64,000 nt of DNA, from positions 186,001 through 250,000 of the forward strand of contig CAVZQE010000016.1 of assembly GCA_963777325.1 (NCBI GenBank). Direction: 5' to 3'. A program made the translations under genes and the position numbers. Under the pieces are notes generated by a model. The model worked only from the letters and a program-made list of their open reading frames with translations. It made no database searches and had not been told where the DNA came from. Shown one piece after another: positions 62,718 through 64,000 of the stretch. The stretch comes from JAFAXA01 sp963777325 (GTDB taxonomy: Bacteria > Pseudomonadota > Alphaproteobacteria > Acetobacterales > Acetobacteraceae). The number at the start of each line of letters is the position of its first letter. The first letter of the stretch is position 1.

Positions 62718-64000
62718 TCAAACGCACTGCCGCTCGTGAAGTTTTGTCTCTCGCCCCCTCCTGTGGGTCGGAGCCATGGCATCTTCGAACATGTCGAGCA
62801 GCGCGTGCACCGTCGCGAGACGGCTCGCGTCATCGGCGCTCGCTTTGTGGAAGACCAGGCGTTCTCCCTTGCGCTCCAGGCGCGACGGAGGCTTCGCGCG
62901 GCGGCCAGGTCGAAGCGTGATGGCCACGCCGGACGGTCCCGCGTCAAGCGTGGCGATTCCGAGCTTGCGACAACGCATACGCATGAATGCAATTGACACT
63001 AGGTTTTCGACCGGCGCGGGCAGCGCGCCGAACCGGTCCTCCAGTTCGTCGCGGATCTCGTCCAGCGCGGTGCTTTCTCCAAGCCTCAGGGCGCGGCCGA
63101 GCCGGTCGTGCAGTTCGACCCGCAGCGTGCCGTCGGCGATGTAGTCGCTCGGCAGATAGGCAGTGATGTCGAGCGTGATCCGTGGCGACCAATCCTCGAT
63201 TTCCTCCTCGCCGCGCGCGGTTCGCATCGCGCGTGCCAGCATGTCGCGATACAGGTCAAGGCCCAGCAGCTTGACGTGTCCGGCCTGATCTTCGCCCAGC
63301 AGGTCGCCCGCGCCGCGCAGGTCGAGGTCGCGCGCGCTGATCGCGAAACCGCTGCCGAGCCGGTCGAAGCTCTCGAGCGCCTCCAGGCGCTTCTCCGCCG
63401 CCGCCGTGAGGTTCGCGTCGGGCTCGGTCAGCAGATAGACCGCGCCGCGCGCGCGCCCGCGGCCGACGCGGCCGCGCAGCTGATGCAGCTGCGCGAGGCC
63501 GAACCGGTCCGGGTGCCAGATCAGCATCGTGTTGGCGCGCGGCAGGTCGAGGCCAGCCTCGATGATGTTGGTCGCGAGCAGCACATCGCCTCTTCCCGCC
63601 GCGAAGCGCAGCATCGCCTCGTCCAGCGCGTCGGCCTTCATGCCGCCATGCGCCTCGACAAGACGAAGCTCCGGAACGGCTTCTCGGAGCCGCGCCCGCA
63701 TCGGCGCCAGATCCTCGACGCGGGGACAGACGACGAAGCTCTGGCCGCCCCGCCGCCGCTCGCGGCGGAGGGCTTGCGCGACCAACGCCGTGTCGAGGCG
63801 CGCGCGCACGCAGCGGATCGGCTGGCGGCGGGCGGGCGCCGTCGCGAGCACGCTCAGCTCCTGCAGTCCGGCAAGCGCCGTCTGCAGCGTCCTTGGGATC
63901 GGAGTCGCGGTCAGGGTGAGCGTGTGCACCCCAGTGCCGAACTTACGCAGAGCGTTCTTCTGTCGGACGCCGAACCGTTGTTCCTCGTCCACGATCAGCA
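62718..64000 (-). CDS. mfd: Transcription-repair coupling factor Mfd, C-terminal part
   Basis: The gene continues past the window edge; about 427 C-terminal residues are present. Helicase motifs are visible in order: the DEEQ box (IVDEEQRFG), TLTATPIPRTLQTALAG (motif III), VVCPRVEDL (IV), LLATNIIEAGLDLPRANTML (V) and QLHQLRGRVGRGRARGAVYL (VI), followed by the TRG-type and C-terminal domain (DLDLRGAGDLLGEDQAGHVK, ALPAPVENLVSIAFMRMRCR). Mfd removes stalled RNA polymerase and recruits UvrA. The last residues lie 83 bases upstream of the TetR start. Confidence 0.95.
   Translation of the reverse strand, partial: LIVDEEQRFGVRQKNALRKFGTGVHTLTLTATPIPRTLQTALAGLQELSVLATAPARRQPIRCVRARLDTALVAQALRRERRRGGQSFVVCPRVEDLAPMRARLREAVPELRLVEAHGGMKADALDEAMLRFAAGRGDVLLATNIIEAGLDLPRANTMLIWHPDRFGLAQLHQLRGRVGRGRARGAVYLLTEPDANLTAAAEKRLEALESFDRLGSGFAISARDLDLRGAGDLLGEDQAGHVKLLGLDLYRDMLARAMRTARGEEEIEDWSPRITLDITAYLPSDYIADGTLRVELHDRLGRALRLGESTALDEIRDELEDRFGALPAPVENLVSIAFMRMRCRKLGIATLDAGPSGVAITLRPGRRAKPPSRLERKGERLVFHKASADDASRLATVHALLDMFEDAMAPTHRRGRETKLHERQCV

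Overview
The window is about 70% G+C, densely packed chromosomal DNA from an alphaproteobacterium, most likely a member of the Rhodospirillales/Acetobacteraceae. The main evidence is gene order: yebC, ruvC-ruvA-ruvB, ybgC-tolQ-tolR-tolA-tolB-pal-cpoB, tilS-ftsH-folP-glmM-thiD, then serC-serA preceded by an alphaproteobacterial serC-type RNA leader, hisZ-purA, and metH under an ArsR-methyltransferase (SahR-like) regulator. I see no rRNA, tRNA, CRISPR array, intact insertion sequence or prophage.

Layout. 1-3.9 kb: end of a YmdB-type phosphoesterase, a TerB/TerC pair, a cupin gene with a gutted LysR regulator, yebC. 3.9-6.2 kb: an accessory pocket between yebC and ruvC holding a wrecked alcohol dehydrogenase and a three-gene minus-strand cassette (small membrane protein, FRG-domain protein, 112-residue unknown). 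6.3-23.3 kb: the conserved DNA repair / envelope / cell wall / folate block, broken only by a minus-strand multicopper oxidase gene that has a CRP/FNR-type promoter. 23.3-36.6 kb: metabolic genes (SDR, TrxR-like flavoprotein, serC-serA, acyltransferase, hisZ, purA, Gfo/Idh/MocA plus sugar isomerase, MaoC, DUF72) with a deleted toxin-antitoxin fossil. 36.6-41.5 kb: sahR-like arsR and metH with a clear palindromic operator. 42.2-49.8 kb: a type I secretion / glycosylation-like cluster (C39-like ABC exporter, HlyD adaptor, Sel1-repeat protein, ChW-like protein, glycosyltransferase). 49.8-51.4 kb: a decayed accessory strip with a second toxin-antitoxin pair. 51.4-58.4 kb: proton-pumping pyrophosphatase, then an Mla-type lipid transport operon with an orphan binding protein in front. 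58.5-64 kb: small envelope proteins, pcm, an esterase, a TetR regulator and the 3' part of mfd.

Two kinds of gene damage stand out. Conserved genes (ftsH, ruvC, pcm) each carry one small indel and are otherwise intact, which looks like consensus sequence error. Accessory genes (LysR, alcohol dehydrogenase, Phd-PIN) have lost internal segments, which looks like real deletion-driven decay. Products for interrupted genes are given as they would read after correction.
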